In this document: piece after piece, positions 24,691-33,768 of the stretch
Layout: every line of letters starts with the position of its first letter
Numbering within the stretch: the first letter of the stretch is position 1
DNA from: Sphingobacteriia bacterium
GTDB taxonomy: Bacteria; Bacteroidota; Bacteroidia; Chitinophagales; Chitinophagaceae
NCBI GenBank assembly: GCA_004294135.1
Contig: RDZY01000020.1
Location: 1-59,595, forward strand
Direction: 5' to 3'
DNA: 59,595 nucleotides
Notes under the pieces: generated by a model
Told to the model about the DNA's origin: nothing
The model's input: the letters and a program-made list of their open reading frames with translations, nothing else
Databases searched by the model: none
Position numbers and translations under genes: made by a program

Positions 24691-25362
24691 ATGCGTAAGG
24701 ACAGAGAATATATGGATGGTTTTCAGCACAAGGGTATGCGCAAAAAATTGGTCGATATTTTGCGTGAGAAAGGCATTACCGATGAAGCTGTTTTGGCTGC
24801 AATCAATAAAATACCGCGTCACTTTTTTTTAGATTCTGCATTCGATAAAATTGCCTACGAAAACAGGGCTTTTCCCATCAGTGCTGAACAAACCATTTCT
24901 CATCCATACACAGTTGCTTATCAAACCCAGTTGCTTCAAATAAAGAAAGGTGAAAAAGTATTGGAGATTGGTACGGGGAGTATTTACCAGACCACCATCT
25001 TATCTGAATTGGGTGCTCAATGGGTGTACACCATTGAACGTCAGAAAAAGTTGTACGATGAGCAGCGAGAATATTATTATTTCAGAAAGCAATATCCCAA
25101 TATTAAATTCTTTTATGGAGATGGCTTTCAAGGGCTACCCACTTACGGACCCTTTGATAAAATTATTATTACCGCTGCCGCGCCCTTTATTCCACCTAAA
25201 TTGATTGAACAATTGAAAGTAAGTGGATGCATGGTGATACCCGTTGATGAAGCAGACAATCAGCGAATGATGCGCATTACCAAATTAGAAAACGGCGATT
25301 TAAAAGAAGAACTCTTTGAAGAATTTTCTTTTGTGCCCATGCTTACAGGTAAGAATGGGTAA
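24691..25362 (+). CDS. pcm: Protein-L-isoaspartate O-methyltransferase
   Basis: Pcm methylates isoaspartyl residues in damaged proteins using SAM, starting their repair. The 223 residues show the family substrate segment PRHFFLDSAFDKIAYENRAFPI, QTISHPYTVAYQTQLLQ, SAM motif I VLEIGTGSIYQTTILSEL and motif II FDKIIITAAAPFIP. In motif I the second Gly of the usual GTGSGYQ is Ile. The gene starts at ATG 24691 directly behind a promoter box and converges on the TonB receptor gene. Confidence 0.93.
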   Translation: MRKDREYMDGFQHKGMRKKLVDILREKGITDEAVLAAINKIPRHFFLDSAFDKIAYENRAFPISAEQTISHPYTVAYQTQLLQIKKGEKVLEIGTGSIYQTTILSELGAQWVYTIERQKKLYDEQREYYYFRKQYPNIKFFYGDGFQGLPTYGPFDKIIITAAAPFIPPKLIEQLKVSGCMVIPVDEADNQRMMRITKLENGDLKEELFEEFSFVPMLTGKNG

Positions 25363-25393
25363 AGCTAATTAAGCTGAAATGCTTCAAGACTTT

Positions 25394-28045
25394 TTACTGC
25401 ATCATATCCATTCCACCACTCTGATCTGCCTTGGTATTCTTGCGTTTAAAGAGACTGATATCAAATTTTCCGAAACGATAACTGAAGTTCAAACGCAATA
25501 CCTGCGGATCTCTTCTGCGTTGGGCTGTTTGATTAAAGAAAGAACTTTCACTGTAAGATTGAAACAATTGGGTTCTGAAAATATCATTCATACTCAGGGT
25601 TAGATTAGCTGTTCTACCCTTTTTCCAAGTAAAATCTTTGCGAATGGCTAAATCCACACCATAACGAGGTAGGTTATAGCCTTGGGCACCAGACTGTGGC
25701 CCTCCACCAAACATCATTCCACCACCACCTCTTCCTCCACCACCGCCGCCGCCTTGTGGAAGTACGGTTCTGGCTTGATAGTCGCCACTTAGTTGAATAG
25801 ACAATCCTTTCGATATTTTAAATGTGTTATTCACTTTGGCAAACCAGCTCCATTGATCCTGAATTAAATCAGGTTGCCCCGCCACTGTTGCATTAATTCT
25901 TGAATTGAAAATATTCAGGTTTACAGTGGCTTCCCACCATTTAGATATAGCTAATTTATTAGTCAACTCCAAACCGAAAGATCTTGCGCTATTGGCATTA
26001 ATAAATGTGCTAAAAAATGCACTATCACCTGGTACCAATGCATTAGCGTCTCGGTAGATATAACGAGTAATCAGGTTGGTAGAATGCTTGAAAAAAACGG
26101 TTGCCAAAAAATTCGACCCTTTTTTGTACGCATTATTCCAACTCATTTCAAAGGAATGGGTGAACTCTGGTTTCAATCCCGCATTACCAATATTAATATT
26201 CTGCGGATCCGAATAATCGGGAAAAGGCATTAACTGAAAGAAGTTGGGACGGTTAACCCTTCTTGAATAATTAATCTGATAGTCCTGCTTATCATTGATT
26301 TTATAAGTTATAAATGCACTTGGAAATAAACTCAGGGGGAAGTCCACTTTAAAACTAGCAGAATCCAATCCCTTAGCGTTTAATAAAGTTCCTTTATAGT
26401 TGGAACTTTCTGCGCGTAGCCCCAATTGATAACTCCATTTTTTTATCCTAAAGCTATAGGTTGAATAAGCTGCAAATACTTCATCAACGTATTTATAGCG
26501 ACTGCTGATAAATGGCACCAAAATATATTGACTGCTGGCTGGATTGAAGCGAAATTGATTGAGTTGATTGGTGAAATTTCTAACTGCAACCCGAGCACCT
26601 GCTTCAAATTTTGTATCATCGGTAAGTGGGTTTTCATAGTCCAGTTGAAAAGTATGATTCGTAGTTTTTCCATCGCCTAAACCTTTTTGCAGCAATGGAA
26701 GTCCCTTAGGCGTTGCATTCAGGTTAAACGTATAATTCCCAATATCGGAGGAGTTGTCGTTACTGCTGCTATTAAAATTATAGTCGGTGCTGAGATTATG
26801 ACCATTTTTGGCAAAGTTGTGCTTATAACTTAGTTGCGTACCTAGGTTTTTAAAATTGCCGATAGATTGAGTATAAATATCGGAATAAGAAGAAAGGGTA
26901 TTTTTGATGGTAGAATCTAGTCGCTGTGTCTGGTCATTGTCAAACCTTCCACGATTGTAATTGGCATTGATAGAGAAGGTATTTCGGTTGTCAGCAAAAT
27001 AGTCAATACCACCCCGCAAGAATGCAAAATAACCAGTGTTGATTGAGTTTTGCAGGTTGTAAATATTGCTGGGTGTAGTGAGTATATTATTACGATCCGT
27101 AATGCCTTCTGAAATTGATTTCCGTTGGTTATAAATTCCAACCGCTGTAAAATTGAGTTTATTTTGGCGCACATTTATATCGCCGCCTCCATTTAGCATG
27201 CCGCGAGAATCTATGCCTGCCCTTAATCCACCGTTGTAACCCGATTTACGATTTTTCTTTAACACAATATTTAAGATACCTGCATTCCCACCCGATGCAT
27301 CAAATTTTGCGGACGGGTTGGTGATTAATTCTACTTTATCAATGATATCAGCAGGAATTTGATCGAGTGTGATGGTGGTTGGGCGACCATCAATAAATAT
27401 AGTAGGAGCGGCATTTCGCAGGGTAACATTTCCATCAATATCAACATTTAATGCAGGAATATTACGCATCAATTCTGTGGCTGTTTGTCCCGATCCCATC
27501 AGGTTCTTATCTACATTAAATATTTTTCTGTCGATTCCCAATTCAAACTGTGGTTTCGAAGAAGCGGTTACAGTTACGTTCGCAAGGTTGTTAGCATCTT
27601 CTTCCAGCTTAATATTTCCCAAATCTTTATCGGCCATTCCCAACATTTGCTGCATATTTCCGCCACCCGCACCAGCGGATGGCATTTTAATACCAAAGTT
27701 GATGGTTTGATCTAGGGTCTTATAAGAAATCGTACTTAATTTCAATTTAAAATTGCCAAAAATAGCGAGTGATTCAAAGCTAAAATCTCCATTTGCTTTG
27801 GTAATAATGGTACCCAAAACCACTTCTTTCATTTTTTTGGTAGCCGTATCAAATTTGTTGCCTCGCAATTGAACGGTTACGCCTTCCATACTCTTATTGG
27901 TCTTACTATCTACTACTTTACCATAAAAGTGACCAATATTCATATTTTGATTGCCTCCGCCGCCTCTGGCACCTGCACCTGGAAATTGGGCAGAAACAGT
28001 CAACACTGTCAGAAATAGCCCTGTAATAAGCAGAATTCTATACAT
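25394..28045 (-). CDS. TonB-dependent outer-membrane receptor-like protein with carboxypeptidase-regulatory domain
   Basis: The 883 residues begin with a signal peptide (1-19, VSA-QF). A glycine-rich stretch and a CarboxypepD_reg-like beta domain follow (about 40-115: GKVVDSKTNKSMEGVTVQL...), then a plug domain (MRNIPALNVDIDGNVTLRNAAPTIFIDGRPTTI...VELITNPSAKFDASGGNAGILNIVLKK) and an OMP_b-brl_3-type barrel to the end. A second Gly-rich, Met-containing segment interrupts the barrel near residues 775-795. The substrate is unknown; no SusD partner is adjacent, so a polysaccharide-utilisation role is not supported. Confidence 0.9.
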   Translation of the reverse strand: MYRILLITGLFLTVLTVSAQFPGAGARGGGGNQNMNIGHFYGKVVDSKTNKSMEGVTVQLRGNKFDTATKKMKEVVLGTIITKANGDFSFESLAIFGNFKLKLSTISYKTLDQTINFGIKMPSAGAGGGNMQQMLGMADKDLGNIKLEEDANNLANVTVTASSKPQFELGIDRKIFNVDKNLMGSGQTATELMRNIPALNVDIDGNVTLRNAAPTIFIDGRPTTITLDQIPADIIDKVELITNPSAKFDASGGNAGILNIVLKKNRKSGYNGGLRAGIDSRGMLNGGGDINVRQNKLNFTAVGIYNQRKSISEGITDRNNILTTPSNIYNLQNSINTGYFAFLRGGIDYFADNRNTFSINANYNRGRFDNDQTQRLDSTIKNTLSSYSDIYTQSIGNFKNLGTQLSYKHNFAKNGHNLSTDYNFNSSSNDNSSDIGNYTFNLNATPKGLPLLQKGLGDGKTTNHTFQLDYENPLTDDTKFEAGARVAVRNFTNQLNQFRFNPASSQYILVPFISSRYKYVDEVFAAYSTYSFRIKKWSYQLGLRAESSNYKGTLLNAKGLDSASFKVDFPLSLFPSAFITYKINDKQDYQINYSRRVNRPNFFQLMPFPDYSDPQNINIGNAGLKPEFTHSFEMSWNNAYKKGSNFLATVFFKHSTNLITRYIYRDANALVPGDSAFFSTFINANSARSFGLELTNKLAISKWWEATVNLNIFNSRINATVAGQPDLIQDQWSWFAKVNNTFKISKGLSIQLSGDYQARTVLPQGGGGGGGRGGGGMMFGGGPQSGAQGYNLPRYGVDLAIRKDFTWKKGRTANLTLSMNDIFRTQLFQSYSESSFFNQTAQRRRDPQVLRLNFSYRFGKFDISLFKRKNTKADQSGGMDMMQ

Positions 28046-28171
28046 AATTAGTTTTGTTAATCAGCGCAAAGTTGCACCAAGGAAAATTGATAGATAGTTT
28101 CATTACACAAACGGTAATTAGACAAGTTTAAAAGGATAAAGTTTATTGCAGGAAACAGATTTATTTTCCAG

Positions 28172-28771
28172 TTAAGATAATAAGGTAAGAAATACCTGAA
28201 TTAGGCCAATAATAAAGCCCAATACACCGCCTATGATTTCCACAAAACGAAACTCTTTTGCCATGATATCATTGAGGATTTGCTCCAACTTATCGGAGGA
28301 GAAATTTTTTACTTTTGCCACCACAATCTGTTCTAAGTCAAGATCATTTTGCAGGTTATTCATATAGTTTTTCATAATCATAGGAAAAAGGGTGGATAAT
28401 TCCGTCATGAAAACTGTTTTTAATTGCTGGATGGTTTTATCGCCAATAAACATGCTGATGACAGGCATTTGTTCGGCTAGTTTAACCCTTAGAAACTGGT
28501 CTATATGGGTTTCAACATAAGGCATCAGCTTGTCAATATTGTCTGGATGGGTTAGCTTGGCTTCAATATCACTGAATGAAAGTAATTCCTTTGATACCAG
28601 TTTGCCCAGTTTCTGCGCAAATTGATCCTGCTGCTTGGGGAAAATACCTTGTATGGTAAACCCCACAATTTTTTTAGGAAGTCTAGGATGGAAAAGCATT
28701 TTAATAGCAATCCAGTTGGTAAACCAACCAATAAAAGCAGAAATAAAAGGAATTAAATAAAGTAAACTCAT
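28172..28771 (-). CDS. DUF445 family membrane protein
   Basis: The 199 residues fit DUF445: an N-terminal transmembrane helix (LLYLIPFISAFIGWFTNWIAIKMLFHP), the family signature GFTIQGIFPKQQDQFAQKLGKLV, an amphipathic middle and a C-terminal helix GVLGFIIGLIQVFLTLLS. It is probably inner-membrane anchored at both ends. Function unknown. It lies downstream of tRNA-His on the same strand, separated by a terminator. Confidence 0.85.
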   Translation of the reverse strand: MSLLYLIPFISAFIGWFTNWIAIKMLFHPRLPKKIVGFTIQGIFPKQQDQFAQKLGKLVSKELLSFSDIEAKLTHPDNIDKLMPYVETHIDQFLRVKLAEQMPVISMFIGDKTIQQLKTVFMTELSTLFPMIMKNYMNNLQNDLDLEQIVVAKVKNFSSDKLEQILNDIMAKEFRFVEIIGGVLGFIIGLIQVFLTLLS

Positions 28772-28783
28772 AGGATAAATTTA

Positions 28784-28815
28784 AAAACCTATAAAACAAA
28801 GGTTTTATAGGTTTT
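28784..28815 (-). terminator. Terminator of tRNA-His
   Basis: A perfect 14-bp inverted repeat (28784-28797 / 28802-28815) with an AAAG-type loop. On the minus strand it follows the tRNA 3' end by 6 bp and runs into a T tract. Confidence 0.75.
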
Positions 28816-28821
28816 GTATTG

Positions 28822-28896
28822 GGAGAACGAGGGGTCTCGAACCCCCGGCCTTCAGTGCCACAAACTGACGCTCTAACCAACTGAGCTACGCCCTCC
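28822..28896 (-). tRNA. tRNA-His (GTG anticodon)
   Basis: On the minus strand the cloverleaf folds fully: acceptor arm with encoded extra G(-1) facing C73 (the histidine identity pair), D arm GCTC...GAGC, anticodon stem TCAGT/ACTGA with loop TTGTGGC (anticodon GTG), T arm closing TTCGAGA. The CCA end is not encoded (C73 is followed by CAA). Confidence 0.97.
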
Positions 28897-28995
28897 GTTT
28901 TGCGGACGGCAAAAATAGCATATTTTTTTTAAAAAATACGCATCTAAACCTTTGTTAATTGGTTTTGTATTTGCTATTGACAATATTTTTTACAT

Positions 28996-29003
28996 TAATT
29001 TTG
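28996..29003 (+). promoter_or_regulatory. -7 promoter box of the S41 peptidase gene
   Basis: TAATTTTG, an exact TAnnTTTG match, 8 nt before the ATG at 29012. The nearest upstream TTG (28971-28973) is 22 nt away, a looser spacing than usual. Confidence 0.45.
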
Positions 29004-29011
29004 GAATGATC

Positions 29012-31180
29012 ATGCAAAAAATCAAACAATTTATGAAGAGTAGAAAAGGATTGGTGCTTACCGCTATTGTGATGTTCGGTGTATTGTTTTTCGCATTCCG
29101 CAATATCAATGCGGTTAATTCTAATGAAGTAATTACACAGCAGCAGCGCTTATTGTCTGCCGTTACTACCCTATTAGAACAGCAACATTACAGTCCCAAA
29201 AAAATCAACGACGATTTTTCTAGAAATATATTCAAGTCCTACCTAGAGCAGTTGGATGGCGACAAAACCATATTTACACAAGCAGATATTGCTTCATTAA
29301 AAAAAATGGAGACTACTATTGATGATGAAATTAAGGGCGCTCCCTTACAATTTCAGCCTGCGGTAAGTGCCATGTATGAAAAACGTGTTGAAGAAACGGT
29401 GAATATTTACAAATCTATTTTGGCAACTCCATTTAATTATAGTGTAGATGAATCGGTTCAACTAGAAGGGGAGCGCAGCAACTACACCAATGATGAAGCA
29501 GAGAGAAAGGATCGCTGGAGAAAAAAATTAAAATATTATTCCTTAGAACGGTTTATTGACTTACAACAAGAGCGCGAGAAAAATAAGGACAAGGAGGGTT
29601 ATAAAATTTTACCCGATGATAGCCTTGAAGTACAAGCTCGTACCAGTGTTTTAAAAATGATGGACAGGACTTTTACCAGAATAAAAAAAACATATACCCC
29701 CGAACAACGGTTCAACTCCTTTATTAATGTAATAACTAATTTAATGGATCCGCATACGGACTATTTTCCGCCAGCTGAAAAAAGGAGTTTTGATGAAAAA
29801 ATGAGCAACCAGTTTTATGGTATTGGGGCACAGTTGCAACAGGATGATAATGGAATAAAAATAGCCAGCCTCGTTAGCGGTGGGCCTGCCTGGAAATCTG
29901 GTGCAATTGTGGTGGGTGATATTATTATTAAAGTAGCACAAGGCAATGAAGCTGCGGTTGATGTGAGTGGTTATGCAACAGAAGATGCTGTAAAACTTAT
30001 TAGGGGTAATAAAGGCACGACGGTTAAATTGACTTTTAAGAAACAGGACGGTACCACTACAACGGTGACCATGATTCGTGAAAAAATTGAGCAGGATGAG
30101 GGACTCGCAAGAAGTGCAATTGTAATGCGCGGAACTGATAAGATTGGCTATATAGCATTGCCTGATTTCTATGCTAATTTTGAAGATAAGAATGGATTTC
30201 GTTGTTCCGATGATATTGCCAAAGAAGTTACAAAGCTCAAGCATGAAAATGTAAAAGGTATTGTAATTGATTTGCGCAATAATGGGGGAGGCTCACTGGT
30301 AGAAGTGGTAAAAATGGTCGGCTTATTTATTAAAACTGGCCCAGTAGTGCAGGTAAAAGAAAGAGATGGGCAGGTTGATCAGAGCACTTGGAGAGACAAC
30401 GATGAATCGATTTTGTATGATGGTCCTTTAACGGTTATGGTAAATGAGTTGAGTGCATCTGCCAGCGAAATTTTTGCCGCCGCTATTCAAGATTATAAGC
30501 GTGGAGTGATCATCGGAAGCACTTCCACTTATGGTAAAGGAACAGTTCAGCGACCAATTCCCTTTGGTAAACCTATTGATTTTTACAGCAACAGAACGGA
30601 ATATGGTGCGGTGGGGTTGACTTTCCAAAAATTCTATCGAGTAAATGGGGGAAGTACTCAATTGCGCGGTGTAGTACCTGATGTAGTAATGCCCGATGCA
30701 TATGAATTTTTAAAAATAAGGGAAAAAGACAATCCCAATTCATTGCCTTGGGATGCAATTCCACAAGCTCCATACGATGCTTGGGTAAATGCTGCTCCCA
30801 ATACACTTTCTACCATCAGTAAGCAGCAACAGGAGCGTATTTTAGCAGACCCCAACCTCAATTTACTGAAGGATAACTTAAAATGGTTATCGGCTCGGGT
30901 AGACAATCCAGTTAGCTTACAAATAGATAAATTTAAGCTCATGCAAAAGCAAGTATTGAATACGGTGGAGCAGAACAATAATTTACTCAAATTAAAAAAC
31001 GAAATGTCAGTAGCCGCTATGGAAGCTGATAAAGATAAATTTTATAATAATCCCGATAAAAATAAGGGTATACGCTACCAAGAATGGTTGAAGTCGCTCA
31101 GATTCGATGTCCAAATTGAAGCGGGCGTGAAGATTATAGAAGAAATTGCTAAGTCAAATCAGAATACGGTTCACAATTAA
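29012..31180 (+). CDS. Carboxy-terminal processing (tail-specific) protease, S41A family
   Basis: From ATG 29012 (MQKIKQFMKSRKG) it has 722 residues; ATG 29006 is equally possible but lies closer to the promoter box than transcription would start. Order: signal anchor (about 12-30), N-terminal helical domain typical of Prc (FSRNIFKSYLEQLDGDKTIFTQADI), PDZ domain (GIKIASLVSGGPAWKSGAIVVGDIIIKV), the S41 catalytic core with Ser in NELSASASEIFAAAIQDYKRGVIIG and Lys in STYGKGTVQ, and the Prc C-terminal domain. It is periplasmic and degrades or trims proteins from their C-terminus. Confidence 0.93.
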   Translation: MQKIKQFMKSRKGLVLTAIVMFGVLFFAFRNINAVNSNEVITQQQRLLSAVTTLLEQQHYSPKKINDDFSRNIFKSYLEQLDGDKTIFTQADIASLKKMETTIDDEIKGAPLQFQPAVSAMYEKRVEETVNIYKSILATPFNYSVDESVQLEGERSNYTNDEAERKDRWRKKLKYYSLERFIDLQQEREKNKDKEGYKILPDDSLEVQARTSVLKMMDRTFTRIKKTYTPEQRFNSFINVITNLMDPHTDYFPPAEKRSFDEKMSNQFYGIGAQLQQDDNGIKIASLVSGGPAWKSGAIVVGDIIIKVAQGNEAAVDVSGYATEDAVKLIRGNKGTTVKLTFKKQDGTTTTVTMIREKIEQDEGLARSAIVMRGTDKIGYIALPDFYANFEDKNGFRCSDDIAKEVTKLKHENVKGIVIDLRNNGGGSLVEVVKMVGLFIKTGPVVQVKERDGQVDQSTWRDNDESILYDGPLTVMVNELSASASEIFAAAIQDYKRGVIIGSTSTYGKGTVQRPIPFGKPIDFYSNRTEYGAVGLTFQKFYRVNGGSTQLRGVVPDVVMPDAYEFLKIREKDNPNSLPWDAIPQAPYDAWVNAAPNTLSTISKQQQERILADPNLNLLKDNLKWLSARVDNPVSLQIDKFKLMQKQVLNTVEQNNNLLKLKNEMSVAAMEADKDKFYNNPDKNKGIRYQEWLKSLRFDVQIEAGVKIIEEIAKSNQNTVHN

Positions 31181-31233
31181 GTAATTGATAGAATTTTTTT
31201 TGTTGTATTGTTGCAGATCAGTCAGGATTGCTC

Positions 31234-31743
31234 ATGGAGAATGTATTAGAAAAAAAATGGTATGCATTGTATACCAAGCCTAGGTGGGAAAAGAAAATTG
31301 ATACGGTCTTGATCAGAAAGGGAGTGGAGTGTTGGTGCCCGTTACAAAAAGTAGAACGGCAATGGAGTGATCGGAAAAAAGTAGTGGAAGAGCCCCTTTT
31401 TAAGTCTTATGTTTTTGTGTATATTGACATTACAGAAAGGGCTAAAGTACTCATGACAGATGGGGTATTGAATTTTGTGTATTACTTAGGAAAGCCTGCT
31501 ATAATAAAAGAAGTGGAGGTAAATAATATTAAATTATACCTAGCAGAGAAAGATGCAAGAATCACTGTTATTTCCGAAGATGGGTTTCAATCAGGTGATA
31601 TGATTCGGGTTAATTACGGTGTATTCATGGACAAAGAAGGTACCGTAATAAGAGGTGGTAAAAAGAAAATATACGTTCAATTGCAAAGCCTGGGACAGGT
31701 AATGGTTGTTGAATTTCCTGCCGAATATTTGACGCCTAAATAA
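31234..31743 (+). CDS. UpxY-type NusG-like transcription antiterminator
   Basis: From ATG 31234 (MENVLEKKWYALYT) it has 169 residues. The NGN domain is clear: KKWYALYTKPRWEKKI...WCPLQKVERQWSDRKKVVEEPLFKSYVFVYI, and a C-terminal KOW-like part follows (IRVNYGVFMDKEGTVIRGGKKKIYVQLQSLGQVMVVEF). Members of this branch let RNA polymerase read through long polysaccharide operons in Bacteroidota. The only gene after it here is a CpsB-type phosphatase, 6 bp downstream, so its target operon must lie elsewhere or be very short. Confidence 0.88.
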   Translation: MENVLEKKWYALYTKPRWEKKIDTVLIRKGVECWCPLQKVERQWSDRKKVVEEPLFKSYVFVYIDITERAKVLMTDGVLNFVYYLGKPAIIKEVEVNNIKLYLAEKDARITVISEDGFQSGDMIRVNYGVFMDKEGTVIRGGKKKIYVQLQSLGQVMVVEFPAEYLTPK

Positions 31744-31749
31744 ACGCCC

Positions 31750-32484
31750 ATGTTTTCATCTCTCTTCCGTTCAAGCGTTCCCATCGACTTTGCATTTATT
31801 GGGGTTGATATGCATTCGCATATGCTTCCGGGAATAGACGATGGTGCTGTAACGGTAGAAGAGTCGCTCAGCTATTTCAAGGCCATGCAGGAATGGGGAT
31901 ACCATAAATGTATTTGTACGCCACATATATTTAGGGGTGTTCACAATAATTCAGCAGCCACCATTTTGCCTGCACTAGAAAAAATGCGGGCAGCATTAGC
32001 GGAAGCATCCATAACCTTGAATATTGATGCGGCTGCTGAATATATGGTAGATGAATCTTTTATGGATTTGCTAAATAACAATACACCACTTCTTACCATT
32101 GCGGGCAAATATGTATTGATAGAAATGTCTTATGCAGCACCATCTCCTTACTTGGAGAATGCCATTTTTAAGTTGAATATTCAGGGTTATAAACCCATAC
32201 TGGCGCATCCAGAGCGATACAGTTATTTTCACCATCAGCTAGATTATTACGATCGATTATTGGAGATGGGTTGTATTTTCCAAGTCAATTTATTGTCGCT
32301 CAGCGGATACTACGGTATGCCCGTAAAAAAATTCGCTCTTAAGATGTTGAAGCAAAATATGTTTGCTTTAATTGGAACAGATTTGCACCACCACAACCAT
32401 AAAGATGCCATAAAAGCTTTTGCTGTTACCAAAGAGTGTTATGAAATTATTCGACAAATTCCGCTGTTAAACCAACAATTATAA
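31750..32484 (+). CDS. CpsB/CapC (YwqE)-type PHP-domain tyrosine phosphatase
   Basis: The 244 residues carry the metal-binding motifs of the PHP superfamily: VDMHSHMLPGIDDGAV near the N-terminus, CICTPHIFRG, the AAEYMVDESF Glu, PILAHPERYSYFH, and GTDLHHHNH near the end. In this family the trinuclear metal site dephosphorylates tyrosine kinases that control capsule and exopolysaccharide export. It is paired with the UpxY regulator. Its 3' end overlaps the convergent mtaB gene by 6 bp. Confidence 0.9.
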   Translation: MFSSLFRSSVPIDFAFIGVDMHSHMLPGIDDGAVTVEESLSYFKAMQEWGYHKCICTPHIFRGVHNNSAATILPALEKMRAALAEASITLNIDAAAEYMVDESFMDLLNNNTPLLTIAGKYVLIEMSYAAPSPYLENAIFKLNIQGYKPILAHPERYSYFHHQLDYYDRLLEMGCIFQVNLLSLSGYYGMPVKKFALKMLKQNMFALIGTDLHHHNHKDAIKAFAVTKECYEIIRQIPLLNQQL

Positions 32485-33753
32485 ATTCCAATCCACCAAT
32501 TGGTTGGCCCATTCGGCTCGGTAGGGAGTAGTAACCCTAATATAGTTATCGGTATAGCCTTCCATCATACCCTCTTTATTAAAAGCCTCGAATAATACTT
32601 TCCTGTTATCCCCACTGTGTTGTAGTGTAAAATATTGCAACTTCATATAAGAGAGGTTGCGCAAGGTTTTATTGCGTTCGTTTCGAATCTGAATAGGTAC
32701 AATTGGTTTTATTTCCAATGCTTTGGTACTGTCTCTTTCGGAATAGGTAAATACGTGTAGGTAAGCAATATCTAAGGCGTGTAAAAAATCAAAAGTCTCT
32801 TGAAAATGCGCATCAGTTTCTCCAGGAAAACCAACAATTACATCAACACCAATGGCAGCATGGGGCATTAATTTTTTAATCAATGCCACTCTTTCTGCAT
32901 ACAATTCTTTGCGATACCTCCTGCGCATAGCCGCCAAAACATCATTGGATCCGCTCTGAAGGGGGATATGGAAATGGGGCATAAATTGGTCGCTTTTAGC
33001 CACCCATTCAATCAGTTCATTGGTGAGTAAGTTGGGTTCAATAGATGAAATTCGATAGCGCTGAATGCCCGCTACTTCGTCCAGTGCCTTTACTAGACTG
33101 GTAAAGTCAGTTTCACTTTTATCACCATCGGCACCTTTACCAAAATCACCTAGGTTTACTCCTGTAAGTACAATTTCTTTCACACCGTCAGCTGCCAAGC
33201 TGGTGCATTGTTTCACCACATTGGCAATACTATCGCTTCTACTTTTTCCGCGCGCCATGGGTATGGTACAGAAAGAGCAGTTGTAATCGCAGCCATCTTG
33301 CACTTTTAAAAAAGTACGGGTACGATCGTTCTGGGAAAAAGAAGCATTGAATCCAGTGAGGGTTTCAATATCACAACTGCATATTTTAGCAGGGTTGTTG
33401 GTCTTTGTTAGTTCGCTGATATGCTTAGCGATATTGAATTTTTCAGCAGCGCCCAGCACTAGATCAACCCCTTGAATGGCGGCAATTTCTTTGGGTTTAA
33501 GCTGCGCATAGCAGCCAGTTATTACCACAAAACTATCGGGTGCTTTTCGTTGAATGCGGCGCACCAGTTGCCTACATTCTTTATCGGCATTATCGGTAAC
33601 AGAGCAGGTATTGATGACGTACACATCAGCCAGATCGGTAAAATCGCGCTTTTCATAACCTTCTTTTTCCATCATACGAGCAATGGTGGAAGTCTCCGAG
33701 AAGTTGAGTTTACAACCTAGGGTATGAAAAGCTACGGTCTGTTTTTTGTGCAT
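32479..33753 (-). CDS. mtaB: tRNA t6A37 C2-methylthiotransferase
   Basis: From ATG 33753 (MHKKQTVAFHTLGCKLN) it has 424 residues; the longer frame from 33795 would start upstream of the promoter box. Domains: UPF0004 with Cys in TLGCKLNFSET, INTCSVTDNADKE and VVITGCYAQ; radical SAM with CDYNCSFCTIP (CxxxCxxC); C-terminal TRAM-like part. CKLN plus length favours MtaB over MiaB or RimO. It converts t6A to ms2t6A in tRNAs reading ANN codons. Confidence 0.93.
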   Translation of the reverse strand: MHKKQTVAFHTLGCKLNFSETSTIARMMEKEGYEKRDFTDLADVYVINTCSVTDNADKECRQLVRRIQRKAPDSFVVITGCYAQLKPKEIAAIQGVDLVLGAAEKFNIAKHISELTKTNNPAKICSCDIETLTGFNASFSQNDRTRTFLKVQDGCDYNCSFCTIPMARGKSRSDSIANVVKQCTSLAADGVKEIVLTGVNLGDFGKGADGDKSETDFTSLVKALDEVAGIQRYRISSIEPNLLTNELIEWVAKSDQFMPHFHIPLQSGSNDVLAAMRRRYRKELYAERVALIKKLMPHAAIGVDVIVGFPGETDAHFQETFDFLHALDIAYLHVFTYSERDSTKALEIKPIVPIQIRNERNKTLRNLSYMKLQYFTLQHSGDNRKVLFEAFNKEGMMEGYTDNYIRVTTPYRAEWANQLVDWNL

Positions 33754-33760
33754 TAGAGCG

Positions 33761-33768
33761 CAAAGGTA
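33761..33768 (-). promoter_or_regulatory. -7 promoter box of mtaB
   Basis: On the minus strand TACCTTTG, an exact TAnnTTTG match, 7 nt before the ATG at 33753. It supports that start over the upstream one. Confidence 0.5.

Noticed and set aside
29741..30244. 167-codon open frame on the minus strand inside the S41 protease gene
   Set aside because: It lies wholly antisense to a well-supported gene, has no family features and is rich in residues expected from a shadow frame. The same holds for the other long antisense frames, for example 27369-27710 and 34491-34796.
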